Below, piece after piece: positions 1 to 8,491 of a DNA stretch of 51,508 nt (position 1 is its first letter; the number at the start of each line of letters is the position of its first letter). Location of the stretch: assembly GCA_003021705.1 (NCBI GenBank), contig PXRJ01000010.1, positions 37,414-88,921 of the forward strand, read 5' to 3'. The DNA is from Halobacteriales archaeon QS_3_64_16 (GTDB lineage Archaea; Halobacteriota; Halobacteria; Halobacteriales; Halococcaceae). Under the pieces are notes generated by a model. That model worked only from the letters and a program-made list of their open reading frames with translations. It made no database searches and was not told where the DNA came from. A program made the translations under genes and the position numbers.

Positions 1-822
1 GAACTCGATCGCGAGCGGTGGTGGGGGGTCGCGGGCGACAGCACCGGAACCCACGACGAGTTGGTAGAACTCTCGGCGGCGGCCAGCTTCGAGGCCGGGC
101 CACGATACCTGCCCTCCGAGAAACAGACTGAGGGCCGCGAGCTCGCCTCCTGGCGGCGGTTCTCGAGCGTGGGAGAGTTCATGCTTATCGGCGATCGGGA
201 CCGCGCGGTTCACACCTTCCGGACGAGCCTGCTCGACGAAGGGTACTCGCTTACCGAGGTAACGAAACGACTCGTCCGAGCGTTCGACCTCGACATCTCC
301 CTCCTGCCGATGAGCGACGATCCGGTCGCAAGCATCATCCACACGCCCGACGGCGAGATCCACTTCCAGGACTTCTGGGTCGCACAGGGGGGCGAACCCG
401 AAGTGAGAGACGTCGAGTTCCGGGGCAGCGCGGACGCCGTAGCGACCGAGGCAGTGCGCGAAGCGCTCGCCGAACCGGTCGTGATCGGGCCCTCGAACCC
501 GGTGACGAGCATCGGCCCGATGCGCGCGCTTCCAGGGATCGAGGAGGGACTCGCCGAGACGCCGGTCGTGGCGATATCACCGTTCGTCGAGGATCGCCTC
601 TTTTCGGGACCGGCAGCGAAGCTCATGCGAGCAACGGGAGCGGCGGCGAGCACGGCCGGGTTCGCGGCGAGTTACGACTTCGCCGACGCGTTCGTGCTCG
701 ATACGGCCGACGAAACCGATCTATCACGGCCGGTCGTCCGGACCGATACCGAGATGAACACGAGAGAGGACGCGGTCCGCGTCGCGCGCGCGGCGCGGGA
801 AGCGCTCGATCGTGTCGTCTGA
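1..822 (+). CDS. cofD: CofD, 2-phospho-L-lactate transferase (5' end outside window)
   Basis: This is the 3' part of a coenzyme F420 biosynthesis gene. CofD joins the phospholactyl (or related) donor to the deazaflavin Fo to make F420-0 in the cytoplasm. The frame is open from base 1 with no start codon, so the N-terminal Rossmann part lies upstream of the window. The visible 273 residues carry family-like stretches: [11 protein letters not shown] at the edge, [35 protein letters not shown] and [14 protein letters not shown]. The last of these forms the phosphate/Fo-binding loop in the family. The gene ends in TGA, 151 bases before the next start. No frameshift is seen in the visible part. 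Confidence 0.93.
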   Translation, partial: ELDRERWWGVAGDSTGTHDELVELSAAASFEAGPRYLPSEKQTEGRELASWRRFSSVGEFMLIGDRDRAVHTFRTSLLDEGYSLTEVTKRLVRAFDLDISLLPMSDDPVASIIHTPDGEIHFQDFWVAQGGEPEVRDVEFRGSADAVATEAVREALAEPVVIGPSNPVTSIGPMRALPGIEEGLAETPVVAISPFVEDRLFSGPAAKLMRATGAAASTAGFAASYDFADAFVLDTADETDLSRPVVRTDTEMNTREDAVRVARAAREALDRVV

Positions 823-929
823 TCGGAGCCTGATGCCCGAGTGGTCCGCGAGTCGACAGGGAGAGCCGGACGGGAGGGTAGACGAAGCGAAGGAGGATTA
901 GCAGTCAACACTTGCCACGAACGATCGGA

Positions 930-937
930 TTTAAGTA
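930..937 (+). promoter_or_regulatory. TATA-like box of the citramalate/isopropylmalate synthase gene
   Basis: TTTAAGTA lies about 37-44 bases before the GTG start at 974. Archaeal transcription usually begins 22-27 bases after the box, so a very short leader is expected. The surrounding 823-973 gap holds nothing else that I recognise. Confidence 0.6.
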
Positions 938-973
938 CACTACCGCTCTCCACCGAGATGGCTATCATGACCA

Positions 974-2509
974 GTGACCGATTTATTCGGGGTTTCCCCC
1001 GAACACACCAGCCTTTCTGAGACGGATTCGGTAGCACTGTTGGATACGACGCTGCGCGACGGCGAACAGGCCCCCGGTATCTCGATTTCGCCCGAGGGGA
1101 AGGTCCGGGTCGCCCGGGAGCTCGATCGGGTAGGGGTCGAGACGATCGAAGCCGGCAGCGCCTGCACCGGACGAAGCGAGCGCGAGGCGATCCGGCGCGT
1201 GGTCGAGGCGGACCTCGACGCCCGCGTGAGCAGCTTCGCCCGCGGTATCCAGGAAGATATCGACCTGGCGCTCGACTGTGGGGTCGACGGGATCGGTCTC
1301 GTCGTGCCCGCGAGCGATCGACACATCGAGACCAAGGTCGGGACCAGTCGTGAGGAAGTGATCGAGACCACCGAAACCCTCGTCGCGTACGCCCGCGAGA
1401 ACGGCCTCTGGGTCGAAGTCATGGGCGAGGACGGCTCGCGGGCCGATCTCGATTTCCTCACCGACCTCATGGCGACGGCACTCGATGCGGGTGCGGACCG
1501 GGTCTGTTACTGCGATACGGTGGGCCACGCTTCGCCCGAACACACCGCCGAAGCGATTTCCCGGCTCGCCGCGCTGGGCCCGACGAGCACCCACGTTCAC
1601 GACGACTTGGGCCTCGCGATGGCGAACGTGCTCGCGAGCATCCGGGCGGGCGCGGAAGCGGTGCACGCAACGGTGAACGGCGTCGGTGAACGAGCGGGCA
1701 ACGCCGCGCTGGAAGAGGTGGCGATCGGCCTTACACACTGCTACGATGTCGCGACCATCGACACTGAGGGGCTCTATTCGCTTGCTGATACCGTCGCGAA
1801 CGTGACGGGCGTGGCGCTGCCTCCCAACAAGGCGGTCGTCGGCGAGAACGCCTTCGCCCATGAGTCGGGCATCCACACTGACGGCATGCTCAAAGACGAC
1901 GCGATGTACGAGCCCTACCCGCCTGAACTCGTGGGGCGAGAACGACGGCTGGTACTCGGCAAGCACACCGGCCGCGCGGGCGTGCGTGCAGCGCTGGCCG
2001 ACCACGCTATCGAAGCGAGCGAGGAGGAACTCGGCGAGACCGTTGCCCGCGTCACCGAACTCGCCGAGCGGGGTAAGCGAGTGACCGACGCCGACCTGCT
2101 CGCGATCCATGCGGAGGTTCAGGGGCGCGCCCGCGATCGTCGGGTCGAACTAGTGGACCTAACGGCCGCGGGCGGCGGCCCGACGCCGACGGCGAGCGTT
2201 CGCCTCCGAGTCGATAGCGAGGAACGGGTCGCCGCCGGTACCGGGAGCGGGCCGGTCGACGCGGCGGTAACGGCGGTCACCGAAGCCCTCGGAATCGCCG
2301 ACCTCCACCTAGAGTCCTATCACGTCGACGCCATCACTGGCGGGACCGACGCCGTCGTGACGGTCGAAATCGAGATGTCCCGGGGCGGTCGGTCGGTGAC
2401 GGTAGGCGCGAGCGACGCGGACATCACCCGGGCGAGCGTCGTGGCGATGGTCGACGCGATCGACCGTCTCGTCAGCGCGACCGACGCGCGGGTGCCCACC
2501 GCCGACTGA
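974..2509 (+). CDS. cimA: 2-isopropylmalate / (R)-citramalate synthase family (LeuA/CimA)
   Basis: The 511-residue protein condenses acetyl-CoA with a 2-oxo acid, giving isopropylmalate for leucine or citramalate for isoleucine. The TIM-barrel half has the family signature DTTLRDGEQAPG (residues 24-35), the metal-site motif HVHDDLGLAMAN, NGVGERAGNA, and PPNKAVVGENAFAHESGIH. A C-terminal regulatory (LeuA dimer) domain fills about residues 395-505. The stretch IEAGSA resembles archaeal citramalate synthases, but the substrate cannot be settled by eye. The start is GTG at 974, because an ATG at 967 opens a different frame that stops after 17 codons. TATA box spacing agrees with 974. No ilv or leu partner genes lie next to it here. 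Confidence 0.88.
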   Translation: MTDLFGVSPEHTSLSETDSVALLDTTLRDGEQAPGISISPEGKVRVARELDRVGVETIEAGSACTGRSEREAIRRVVEADLDARVSSFARGIQEDIDLALDCGVDGIGLVVPASDRHIETKVGTSREEVIETTETLVAYARENGLWVEVMGEDGSRADLDFLTDLMATALDAGADRVCYCDTVGHASPEHTAEAISRLAALGPTSTHVHDDLGLAMANVLASIRAGAEAVHATVNGVGERAGNAALEEVAIGLTHCYDVATIDTEGLYSLADTVANVTGVALPPNKAVVGENAFAHESGIHTDGMLKDDAMYEPYPPELVGRERRLVLGKHTGRAGVRAALADHAIEASEEELGETVARVTELAERGKRVTDADLLAIHAEVQGRARDRRVELVDLTAAGGGPTPTASVRLRVDSEERVAAGTGSGPVDAAVTAVTEALGIADLHLESYHVDAITGGTDAVVTVEIEMSRGGRSVTVGASDADITRASVVAMVDAIDRLVSATDARVPTAD

Positions 2510-2538
2510 GCACCCTCGTTTCGAACGGCGAGGACTGG

Positions 2539-2555
2539 CGAAGCTTTTTGCTTCG
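2539..2555 (+). terminator. Hairpin with T5 loop after the synthase gene
   Basis: CGAAGC, TTTTT and GCTTCG form a 6-bp stem with an oligo-T loop, 30 bases after the stop codon at 2509. It could help end transcription. The same AGCTTTTTG also sits about 30 bases before a small ATG ORF at 2575 and could instead be that ORF's TATA element. The sequence does not decide between these. Confidence 0.35.
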
Positions 2556-2574
2556 GCTTCGCGTAGCCGATCGC

Positions 2575-2628
2575 ATGTCGCTGATGGTTCCTCCCGCTGG
2601 GACTCGCGCTAATCGCAGGCCGGACTGA
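2575..2628 (+). CDS. Possible 17-residue leader ORF with hairpin over its stop codon
   Basis: The ORF reads MSLMVPPAGTRANRRPD and stops at TGA 2626-2628. It follows the TATA-like AGCTTTTTG at the spacing typical of leaderless haloarchaeal genes. The stop codon lies exactly in the 6-nt loop of a perfect 6-bp stem (CCGGAC 2620-2625 with GTCCGG 2632-2637). A short ORF whose end is masked by a hairpin is what a translation-coupled leader would look like, but there is no run of one amino acid to suggest classic attenuation. It is not recognised as a known peptide, and it may be chance. The rest of 2629-2835 shows only a TATA-like TTTCTATAG near 2704. Confidence 0.3.
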   Translation: MSLMVPPAGTRANRRPD

Positions 2629-2835
2629 TTCGTCCGGAGGAGCCTCGACTGTGGATTTCGGTCCGACGTTCGACGCGCCGAGGAGATGAAACCGGTCGAC
2701 TCGTTTCTATAGCCTGTGCTGATAGTTACCTGGCCACACGACGACACGACAACGACCGATGACGACACACCGAAGCACACGACGTATCGAGCCCGACCGA
2801 CGGCCGAGAAGAGACCCCCGACCGGAGACGAGACG

Positions 2836-3560
2836 ATGACCGACATGGATCCCCGAAGCTACTACGACGGCCTCGGAGCGGGCGAGTGGGAGCGATTGGA
2901 AGCGAACCCGGTCGGGAGGTTAGAGCTCGAGACCACTTGCACGTACCTCGATCGCTCGCTTCCCGAGACGGGCCACGTGCTCGATGCCGGCGGCGGGCCG
3001 GGCCGCTATGCGGTGTGGCTCGCCGAACGCGGCCACGAGGTCACGCACTGTGATCTGAGCGCCGAGCAGGTGCGACTCGCTCGGGAGCGGGTCGCCGAGA
3101 ACGGCCTCGCCACACGCGTCGAACACGAGCAGGCCGAAGCGGTCGCCCAGCTCGTCGCGTCGCGATCACGGACGCGCCGGTGTTCGTCTCAGTGATGGGA
3201 CGGCTCGCCTGCCTGCGCGAGATCGTACAGCGCTGGCTCCCCGAGGAACACGGTCTACTGGCGTCGATCGCCGAGACGGGGGATTACACCGAAGATCTCC
3301 TCGCGGAGCACGGCGACGGCGAGGGCTGGGCGGAGTGTCACTTCTTCCGGGCCACGGAACTCGAAGAGGACCTCGAAGCGGGAGGGCTGACCGTCGAGAA
3401 ACTCGTCGGCCTCGAAGGGCTCGCGTCGGTGGCACAGGAACAACTCGCTGAAGCGCCCGACGAGGCCGTCGAGAGCGTTTCCGCCCTGACCGAGAAGCTA
3501 CGGGAGGACCCGGCGGTCGTGGATAGCTCCGAGCATATCCTAGCGATCTGTCGTGGCTAA
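2836..3560 (+). pseudogene. Class I SAM-dependent methyltransferase, internally deleted and frameshifted
   Basis: The first frame starts at ATG 2836 and gives the fold's motif I (HVLDAGGGPGRYAVWLAERGHEV, about residues 43-65) and the acidic strand 2 end (VTHCDLSAEQ). It then runs off into ASRSRTRRC and stops at 3195. From about 3160 the next frame carries the C-terminal half, ITDAPVFVSVMGRLACLREI through SEHILAICRG, stopping at 3560. The middle of the fold (the acidic motif II/III region, normally DVRDLPF...DAV...GGPLSHV in such proteins) is missing, so a deletion of very roughly 30-40 codons is likely. In addition, about one base is lost near 3152-3158. The product cannot be a working methyltransferase as read. 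Family membership is clear. The substrate is unknown. Confidence 0.75.
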
Positions 3561-3636
3561 GCAGTCTCGGTTCGAAGCGTCGAGCGAACCAGGGTGGGTC
3601 TCTCGAAGCGGGACGATCCACTTCGGACTCGCTGGT

Positions 3637-3780
3637 CTACCCCTCGGCTTCTTTCGTAACCCGGTATCGGCCCCCGACCTCGTTCGTATTGAGGTCGTCG
3701 CGGCGTCGCTGTGCTTCCTTGCGGTTCTCGAACGGTCCCTCGACCGCCTCGCCGTCGACCGTGATGTAGTATACCGCCAT
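3637..3780 (-). CDS. Conserved-looking 47-residue protein, function unknown
   Basis: The small protein begins MAVYYITVDGEAVEGPF and ends RYRVTKEAEG. It reads as a short beta strand pair followed by a charged helix (ENRKEAQRRRDDLN). An alternative ATG five codons upstream (3795) would add MNPAR. The same frame remains open further upstream but becomes Arg/Pro-rich, unlike a haloarchaeal protein, so only the short form is supported. It lies 52 bases (37 with the upstream ATG) after the PccX-like gene on the same strand and could be the last gene of that operon. Not recognised by name. Confidence 0.6.
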   Translation of the reverse strand: MAVYYITVDGEAVEGPFENRKEAQRRRDDLNTNEVGGRYRVTKEAEG

Positions 3781-3832
3781 TCGTGCGGGATTCATGAACG
3801 AATCAGCATAGAAGCTCCGGACTGCTCGCCGC

Positions 3833-4162
3833 TCAGCGCATACGATCGGTCCGGCCGGCCGCTGTCCAGGGATCGGTCGGGGCGTCGCTGGGGACGCGTA
3901 CGCTCCGAGTGCCCAACCCTTCGATCCGACCGGCGAAGGCCCACCGCCGGCCCGGCTCTTCCCATCCGCGATCGATATCCTCGCCCGCCGCCAGTTCCTC
4001 CGCACGCAGATAGGTACCGATCGCCGCGGCGATCGCGGCGGCTTCCTCGCTCTCGGCGCTCGGCAGGGCGTCGAGTACCCGTTTCTCGACCCTCTCTTCG
4101 ATCGCCTCGGGCCCCTCACCACCTTTGTTTGCGTTCGCGGTAGTGGCAGTGCTCTCGTTCAC
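3833..4162 (-). CDS. pccX: PccX-like small subunit of acyl-CoA (propionyl-CoA) carboxylase
   Basis: The 109-residue acidic protein starts 7 bases after the stop of the carboxyltransferase gene, so the two are almost certainly co-transcribed. Its C-terminal half, [20 protein letters not shown] then [14 protein letters not shown], resembles the small third subunit (PccX) that haloarchaeal propionyl-CoA carboxylase needs, comparable to the bacterial epsilon subunit. The N-terminal half has a helical [16 protein letters not shown] segment and an Ala/Glu-rich helix. The biotin carboxylase/carrier chain (PccA) is not next to it in this window. Assignment rests on motif resemblance and gene order. 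Confidence 0.75.
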   Translation of the reverse strand: MNESTATTANANKGGEGPEAIEERVEKRVLDALPSAESEEAAAIAAAIGTYLRAEELAAGEDIDRGWEEPGRRWAFAGRIEGLGTRSVRVPSDAPTDPWTAAGRTDRMR

Positions 4163-4169
4163 GAGTACC

Positions 4170-5720
4170 TCAGAGGGGGATGTTGCCGTGCTTGCGGTCG
4201 GGTTGGTCGGTGCGTTTCCCGCGGAGGGTATGGAGGTCGGCGATCAGCCGCGGGCGGGTCTCGGTCGGCTCGAGTACGTCGTCGACGAACCCGCGCTCGG
4301 CGGCGGTGTAGGGGTTCGCGAAGGTCTCGCGGTACTCCTCGATTAGCTCCTCGCGGCGAGCCTCGGTGTCCTCCGCCTCGTCTAACTCGTCGTCGTACAG
4401 CACGTTCACCGCACCCTGGGGCCCCATCACCGCGATCTCTGCGGTGGGCCAGGCGTAGTTGACGTCCGCGCCGATGTGCTTGCTAGCCATCACGTCATAC
4501 GCCCCGCCATACGCCTTCCGGGTGATCACGGTCATGAGCGGGACGGTGGCCTCGGAGTAGGCATAGAGCAGCTTCGCGCCGTGTTTGATGATGCCATTAT
4601 GCTCCTGGTCGGTGCCGGGCATGAAGCCGGGGACGTCGACGAACGTGAGAATAGGGATGTTGAAGGCATCACAGAAGCGCACGAACCGCGAGCCCTTGAG
4701 CGAGGCGTCGATGTCTAACGTGCCGGCGTTCGCGCTGGGCTGGTTGCCTACCACTCCTACCGGGAAGCCATCGAGACGGACGAAGCCCGTAATGAGGTTC
4801 CGGGCGTAGCGATCGGCCACTGAGAAAAACGAATCTTCGTCGGCGATCCGTGCGATCACCTGCTCCATATCGTAGGGTTTGCGCGGCTGGTCGGGGACGA
4901 TCTCGAGCAACTCCTCATCGCGCCGGTCGGGGTCGTCCCAGGGATCGACCCTAGGGGGGTCGGCGACGTTGTTCGAGGGGAGATAGGAGAGCAGATGGCG
5001 GATGTCGTCGAGCGCGTCTTTCTCGTCGCTGATAGCAAAGTCCGAGACGCCGCTTTCCTCGGCGTGAGTCGTCGCGCCCCCGAGTTCCTCGAAGTCGACC
5101 TCCTCGCCGGTGACCGTCTCGATCACCTCGGGACCGGTGATGAACATGTAGCTCGTGTCCCGAACCATGAACACGAAGTCGGTGATCGCCGGCGAGTAGA
5201 CCGCACCGCCGGCACACGGCCCCATGATCGCCGAGATCTGGGGGACGACGCCGCTCGCTTGCTGGTTCCGGTGGAAGACCTCGGCGTACCCGGCCAAGGA
5301 ATCGATCCCCTCCTGGATGCGTGCGCCCGCAGAATCGTTCAAGCCGACGATCGGAGCGCCGGTCTCCATGGCCTTGTCCATTACCTTACATACCTTCTGA
5401 GCGAAGACCTCGCCGAGCGAGCCGCCGAAGACGGTGAAATCGTGGGCGAAGACGTACACCGTCCGTCCGTCTACCTCGCCGTAGCCGGTGACGACGCCGT
5501 CGCCCGAAACTTGCTTACTCTCCATGTCGAAGTTATTGGAGCGATGGGTCCGAAGCTGGTCGAACTCCTGGAAACTGTCCTCGTCGAGGAAGTACTCGAC
5601 GCGCTCGCGGGCGGTGAGTTTCCCGCGGTCGTGTTGGGACTCGATGCGCTCCTCGCCGCCGCCGAGTTCGGCCTCGTGACGGCGCTCGCGCAGGTCCTCG
5701 ATCGACTCGTCCATCGTCAC
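4170..5720 (-). CDS. pccB: Acyl-CoA / propionyl-CoA carboxylase, carboxyltransferase (beta) subunit
   Basis: This 516-residue protein is the full length of the family. It moves the carboxyl group from carboxybiotin to propionyl-CoA or acetyl-CoA, giving methylmalonyl-CoA or malonyl-CoA in the cytoplasm. Family blocks in order are [76 protein letters not shown], the second crotonase-like half with [28 protein letters not shown], and [21 protein letters not shown]. The start is taken as GTG 5720 (MTMDES), which has a good Shine-Dalgarno element. ATG 5714 is the alternative. The downstream PccX-like gene suggests the haloarchaeal propionyl-CoA carboxylase. Confidence 0.94.
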   Translation of the reverse strand: MTMDESIEDLRERRHEAELGGGEERIESQHDRGKLTARERVEYFLDEDSFQEFDQLRTHRSNNFDMESKQVSGDGVVTGYGEVDGRTVYVFAHDFTVFGGSLGEVFAQKVCKVMDKAMETGAPIVGLNDSAGARIQEGIDSLAGYAEVFHRNQQASGVVPQISAIMGPCAGGAVYSPAITDFVFMVRDTSYMFITGPEVIETVTGEEVDFEELGGATTHAEESGVSDFAISDEKDALDDIRHLLSYLPSNNVADPPRVDPWDDPDRRDEELLEIVPDQPRKPYDMEQVIARIADEDSFFSVADRYARNLITGFVRLDGFPVGVVGNQPSANAGTLDIDASLKGSRFVRFCDAFNIPILTFVDVPGFMPGTDQEHNGIIKHGAKLLYAYSEATVPLMTVITRKAYGGAYDVMASKHIGADVNYAWPTAEIAVMGPQGAVNVLYDDELDEAEDTEARREELIEEYRETFANPYTAAERGFVDDVLEPTETRPRLIADLHTLRGKRTDQPDRKHGNIPL

Positions 5721-5728
5721 GACTGGTT

Positions 5729-5735
5729 ACCTCCC
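5729..5735 (-). promoter_or_regulatory. Shine-Dalgarno site of pccB
   Basis: On the minus strand GGGAGGT lies 8 bases before the GTG start at 5720. This is notable because most genes here look leaderless. A TATA-like CTTTTCGG sits further upstream near 5770, allowing a real 5' leader. Confidence 0.6.
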
Positions 5736-5893
5736 GCCGGTCGATACATGGGTATTCTGCATGGGGGAGGCCGAAAAGCGTTGTCGAACGCGGACCGGAC
5801 CCGGCGACGATCCGGGGTCGAGAGCGAGCCTCCGGTCGACCGGTCGGGGCTAATGGCGGACTAACCGGCAGGTCTGTGGTGATGCCAATAGAC

Positions 5894-5901
5894 TTTTTAA
5901 G
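5894..5901 (+). promoter_or_regulatory. TATA box of the small membrane protein gene
   Basis: TTTTTAAG is centred about 23 bases before ATG 5921, so the transcript should begin at or next to the start codon (leaderless). Confidence 0.6.
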
Positions 5902-5920
5902 TGGCGATCCAGCCGAATGC

Positions 5921-6292
5921 ATGGCTACCGCAACCGGAACGCGACTGGAACGCGACGCGATGGCGACGCTGGATTGGATCGGGGTCGCCCTCGCAGTTCT
6001 ATTGGGTATCGCTTACTTGCCCATTGCCCTCGGCGAGATCCCCTCGGCCATCGGGATCGCGTTCCTGCTGGCCGGACTTGGCTACTTCGGGGCTATCGTG
6101 CTGGTGCTCGCGGGCTACCGTCGCCGGCAGGTCTATGCGGTCGGGATCGGATACAACCTGCTGTTGATCGCGCTTTACTTTCTGCTTCGGGACCCCTCGA
6201 TCGCGCTCGGCTGGTTCGCGTCGCTCGGTGGGATCGTCAAGATTGGCCAGGCGGTCTTCGCGGCGGTACTCGGCGTGCTCCTCGCTCAGTGA
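5921..6292 (+). CDS. Small four-helix integral membrane protein, function unknown
   Basis: The 123-residue protein starts MATATGTRLERDAM, and the rest is almost all hydrophobic. There are four likely membrane helices: WIGVALAVLLGIAYLPIAL, AIGIAFLLAGLGYFGAIVLV, VGIGYNLLLIALYFLL and a C-terminal KIGQAVFAAVLGVLLA. Short loops (GYRRRQ) are positively charged. ATG 5921 is preferred to in-frame codons upstream because of the TATA box at 5894. It lies between pccB (divergent) and dinB (same strand, 42 bases). No catalytic motif is visible, and the family is not recognised. Confidence 0.75.
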   Translation: MATATGTRLERDAMATLDWIGVALAVLLGIAYLPIALGEIPSAIGIAFLLAGLGYFGAIVLVLAGYRRRQVYAVGIGYNLLLIALYFLLRDPSIALGWFASLGGIVKIGQAVFAAVLGVLLAQ

Positions 6293-6304
6293 GGCGCTCG
6301 CCAT

Positions 6305-6310
6305 CTTTAA
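6305..6310 (+). promoter_or_regulatory. TATA-like box of dinB
   Basis: CTTTAA (in CATCTTTAATTG) lies 25-30 bases before ATG 6335. This argues for a separate leaderless transcript and for 6335 over the TTG at 6311. Confidence 0.5.
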
Positions 6311-6334
6311 TTGCGTTCGGAAACTCGATTCGGT

Positions 6335-7699
6335 ATGGCCGGAAGCGGGGACGAGCGAGGGAGCAGGGACCGATCGAGCCTCCCCGGGGTCTCCCAGCAC
6401 GGTTCGACGGACCGGATCGTCCTGCACGTCGATATGGACTGTTTCTACGCCGCCTGCGAGTGCCGCCGCGAGCCCCTCTTAGAGGGCGAACCGGTCGTCG
6501 TCGGGATGGGCTACGAGCCAGGGACCGACAGCGGAGCGGTCGCGACCGCGAGCTACGAGGCGCGGGCGTTCGGCATCGAGAGCGCACAGGCGATCTCGGT
6601 CGCCCTCTCGCGGCTGCCCAATCGCGAGCGAGCCGACTTCGAGAACGGAGAAAGCGATCTCGACCGGGCCGAGACGGGATACTATCGGTCGGTCGATATG
6701 GAGTACTACCAGTCGGTGAGCGAGGACGTGCGGGCGATCTTACGCGAGTCGGCCGACCGAATGCGGGAGGTGAGCATCGACGAAGCGTACTTGGACGTCA
6801 CCGAACGAACCGCCTGGGACGTCGTTCCGAGCGGGGACGGCGAGCGGACGCTCGCGGCGGGCTTTGCCCGCCACCTAGGAGAACGGATCGCCGAGGAGGT
6901 AGGGGTGACGGCGAGTATCGGCGTCGCGCCGAACATGAGCGCCGCGAAGATCGCGAGCGACCACGACAAACCCGATGGATTGGTCGTGATCGCGCCCGGC
7001 GAGGTGAGGGACTTTTTCGAGCCGCTATCGATCGAGGCAGTACACGGCGTCGGCCCGGTACGCGCGCGGGAACTCGGCGAGATGGGCATCGAGACGGCCG
7101 GCGATCTAGCGGGAGCCGATCCGGGGGAACTGCTCGATCGCTTCGGGGAGCGCGGGCGGGAGCTCTACGAGCGGGCCCGGGGCAACGACGACCGACTGGT
7201 ACGCCCGAAGGGCGATCCCAAGAGTCTCAATCGCGAGTCGGCCTTGCCCGAAGCGACGAGCGACCCTGATACGTGTCGGGAGACGGTCCGCGAACTCGCC
7301 CGCGAGGTGGCTGACCGGGCGATCGAAGAGGGTGCGCTCTACCGGACGATCGGGATCAAGGTCGTCACCCCGCCTTTCGAGGTCAACACCCGAGCTCGGT
7401 CGCTCTCGGGACCAGTACAGGACGGCGCGCTGATCGAGCGGGTGGGGCTGGAACTCCTCGAGGAGTTCGACGGTGAAAAAGTGCGAAAACTCGGCGTGCG
7501 CGTCGCGAACCTGGAGTTCGGGGCGGCCGAGCAGTCGAACCTGGGAAACTGGGAGAACGCGAGTGGAGTCGAAAACAGCGGTGCCGGTGTCGGTACTGAT
7601 GCCGACGGCGCGGACTCCACCACGGAACCGGTTTCCGGGCGACCGAGTGAGCCCGCTCCCCGCGACGGTCAGGCCTCCTTGACCGACTTCGATCGCTGA
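6335..7699 (+). CDS. dinB: DNA polymerase IV (Y family, DinB/Dpo4)
   Basis: This 454-residue translesion DNA polymerase copies past damaged bases. The palm motif HVDMDCFYAACE (residues 31-42) supplies catalytic Asp33, with Tyr38 at the usual steric-gate position that excludes ribonucleotides. The second acidic motif is REVSIDEAYLDVT, then SIGVAPNMSAAKIAS-KPDGLVVI, and a thumb helix-hairpin-helix VHGVGPVRARELGEMGIETAGDLA. A little-finger domain follows. After about residue 395 comes a low-complexity acidic tail ending in QASLTDF, which fits the PCNA-binding PIP box QxxLxxF. An acidic insertion near residues 95-120 (NRERADFENGESDLDRAETGYY) is seen in haloarchaeal forms. Intact. Confidence 0.95.
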   Translation: MAGSGDERGSRDRSSLPGVSQHGSTDRIVLHVDMDCFYAACECRREPLLEGEPVVVGMGYEPGTDSGAVATASYEARAFGIESAQAISVALSRLPNRERADFENGESDLDRAETGYYRSVDMEYYQSVSEDVRAILRESADRMREVSIDEAYLDVTERTAWDVVPSGDGERTLAAGFARHLGERIAEEVGVTASIGVAPNMSAAKIASDHDKPDGLVVIAPGEVRDFFEPLSIEAVHGVGPVRARELGEMGIETAGDLAGADPGELLDRFGERGRELYERARGNDDRLVRPKGDPKSLNRESALPEATSDPDTCRETVRELAREVADRAIEEGALYRTIGIKVVTPPFEVNTRARSLSGPVQDGALIERVGLELLEEFDGEKVRKLGVRVANLEFGAAEQSNLGNWENASGVENSGAGVGTDADGADSTTEPVSGRPSEPAPRDGQASLTDFDR

Positions 7700-7850
7700 G
7701 CGAGAACGCTTGCTGTCGGTTCGCTTCTCGGAGCAGTGCTCGGTACTCGATGCTCGATCTCGATGCACGGTCGCCAATCGCCCCTCGGGAGCGGGCGAGG
7801 AGTCGGCCAAGTGGCCAACCCTTTTGAGTCGGGCCGTCGAACGCCGGTCC

Positions 7851-8417
7851 ATGAGCGACGATCAGGAGCAGAACGACGAATCGAGAACCGAGGACGCCGA
7901 CCCGGACGTCGAGCCCCACCTCGAAAGCGAGACCGAGAGCGCCTCCGAGACCGAAGGAAGCGAGGAGGCAACAGGCGGAGGCGAAGGCGGCGACGAGGAA
8001 GGAACGAGCTTCCGGGAGCGCGTCGAGGAGATCCGCGAGCAGCGCGCCGAGGAGAGCGAAGGCGGCGAAGGCGAGGAGGGCGACCGTGAGGAGCGCTTAC
8101 GGGAGATGATGGGTGGAGGCGAGGGCGGCGGCCCTGGTGGTGGTCCCGGCGGTGGCGGCCCCGGCGGCGGCATGGGTGGCAATCCCTTCGCCCAGATGAT
8201 GGGCGGCATGATGGGCGGTGGCGGCCCTGGTGGTGGCCCCGGCGGTGGCGGTCCCGGTGGGATGGGCGGTCCCGGCGGCCCTGGAGGGCGACCCGGCGGT
8301 CCCGGCGAGGAAGAAGGCGGCAACGAAGAGGTCGTCCGCGAGATCGGCAAGCTGCGCGACGAGGTGCACGACGTGCGCCGGACGCTCGAGCGCATCGCCG
8401 ACGCGCTCGAAGACTAA
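7851..8417 (+). CDS. Gly/Met-rich acidic protein with C-terminal coiled coil, function unknown
   Basis: The 188-residue protein has three parts. Residues 1-80 are very acidic and likely disordered (Glu/Ser/Gly). Residues about 81-145 consist of repeated GGGPGGGPGGGG and MMGGMMGG runs, and the coding DNA there repeats itself (about 8128-8162 and again 8220-8255). Residues about 150-188 form a charged helix with a heptad-like pattern (EVVREIGKLRDEVHDVRRTLERIADALE). The helix could drive oligomer formation while the Gly/Met tract acts as a flexible or self-associating spacer. A TATA-like CCTTTTGAG lies about 28 bases upstream. It is not recognised as a named family, and the function is unknown. 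Confidence 0.75.
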   Translation: MSDDQEQNDESRTEDADPDVEPHLESETESASETEGSEEATGGGEGGDEEGTSFRERVEEIREQRAEESEGGEGEEGDREERLREMMGGGEGGGPGGGPGGGGPGGGMGGNPFAQMMGGMMGGGGPGGGPGGGGPGGMGGPGGPGGRPGGPGEEEGGNEEVVREIGKLRDEVHDVRRTLERIADALED

Positions 8418-8491
8418 CTCGATCCCACGAGGCCGGCGTTCTCACCCACGAGGCTACCGGTCGGCGGCGGTTTTTGCTGTATCTTCGTCCG

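Noticed and set aside
983-2110. Long minus-strand open frame (375 codons) opposite the LeuA/CimA-type gene
   Set aside because: It mirrors a clear family gene in a GC-rich region. Its product has no family features and no promoter, so it is a shadow frame.
3553-4143. 196-codon plus-strand frame opposite the PccX-like gene and the 47-residue protein
   Set aside because: Arg/Ser/Pro-rich with no motif. The minus strand holds operon-spaced genes.
5917-7269. 450-codon Arg-rich frame over the membrane protein and dinB
   Set aside because: Very basic composition unlike the acidic proteome. It covers two well-supported genes in another frame.
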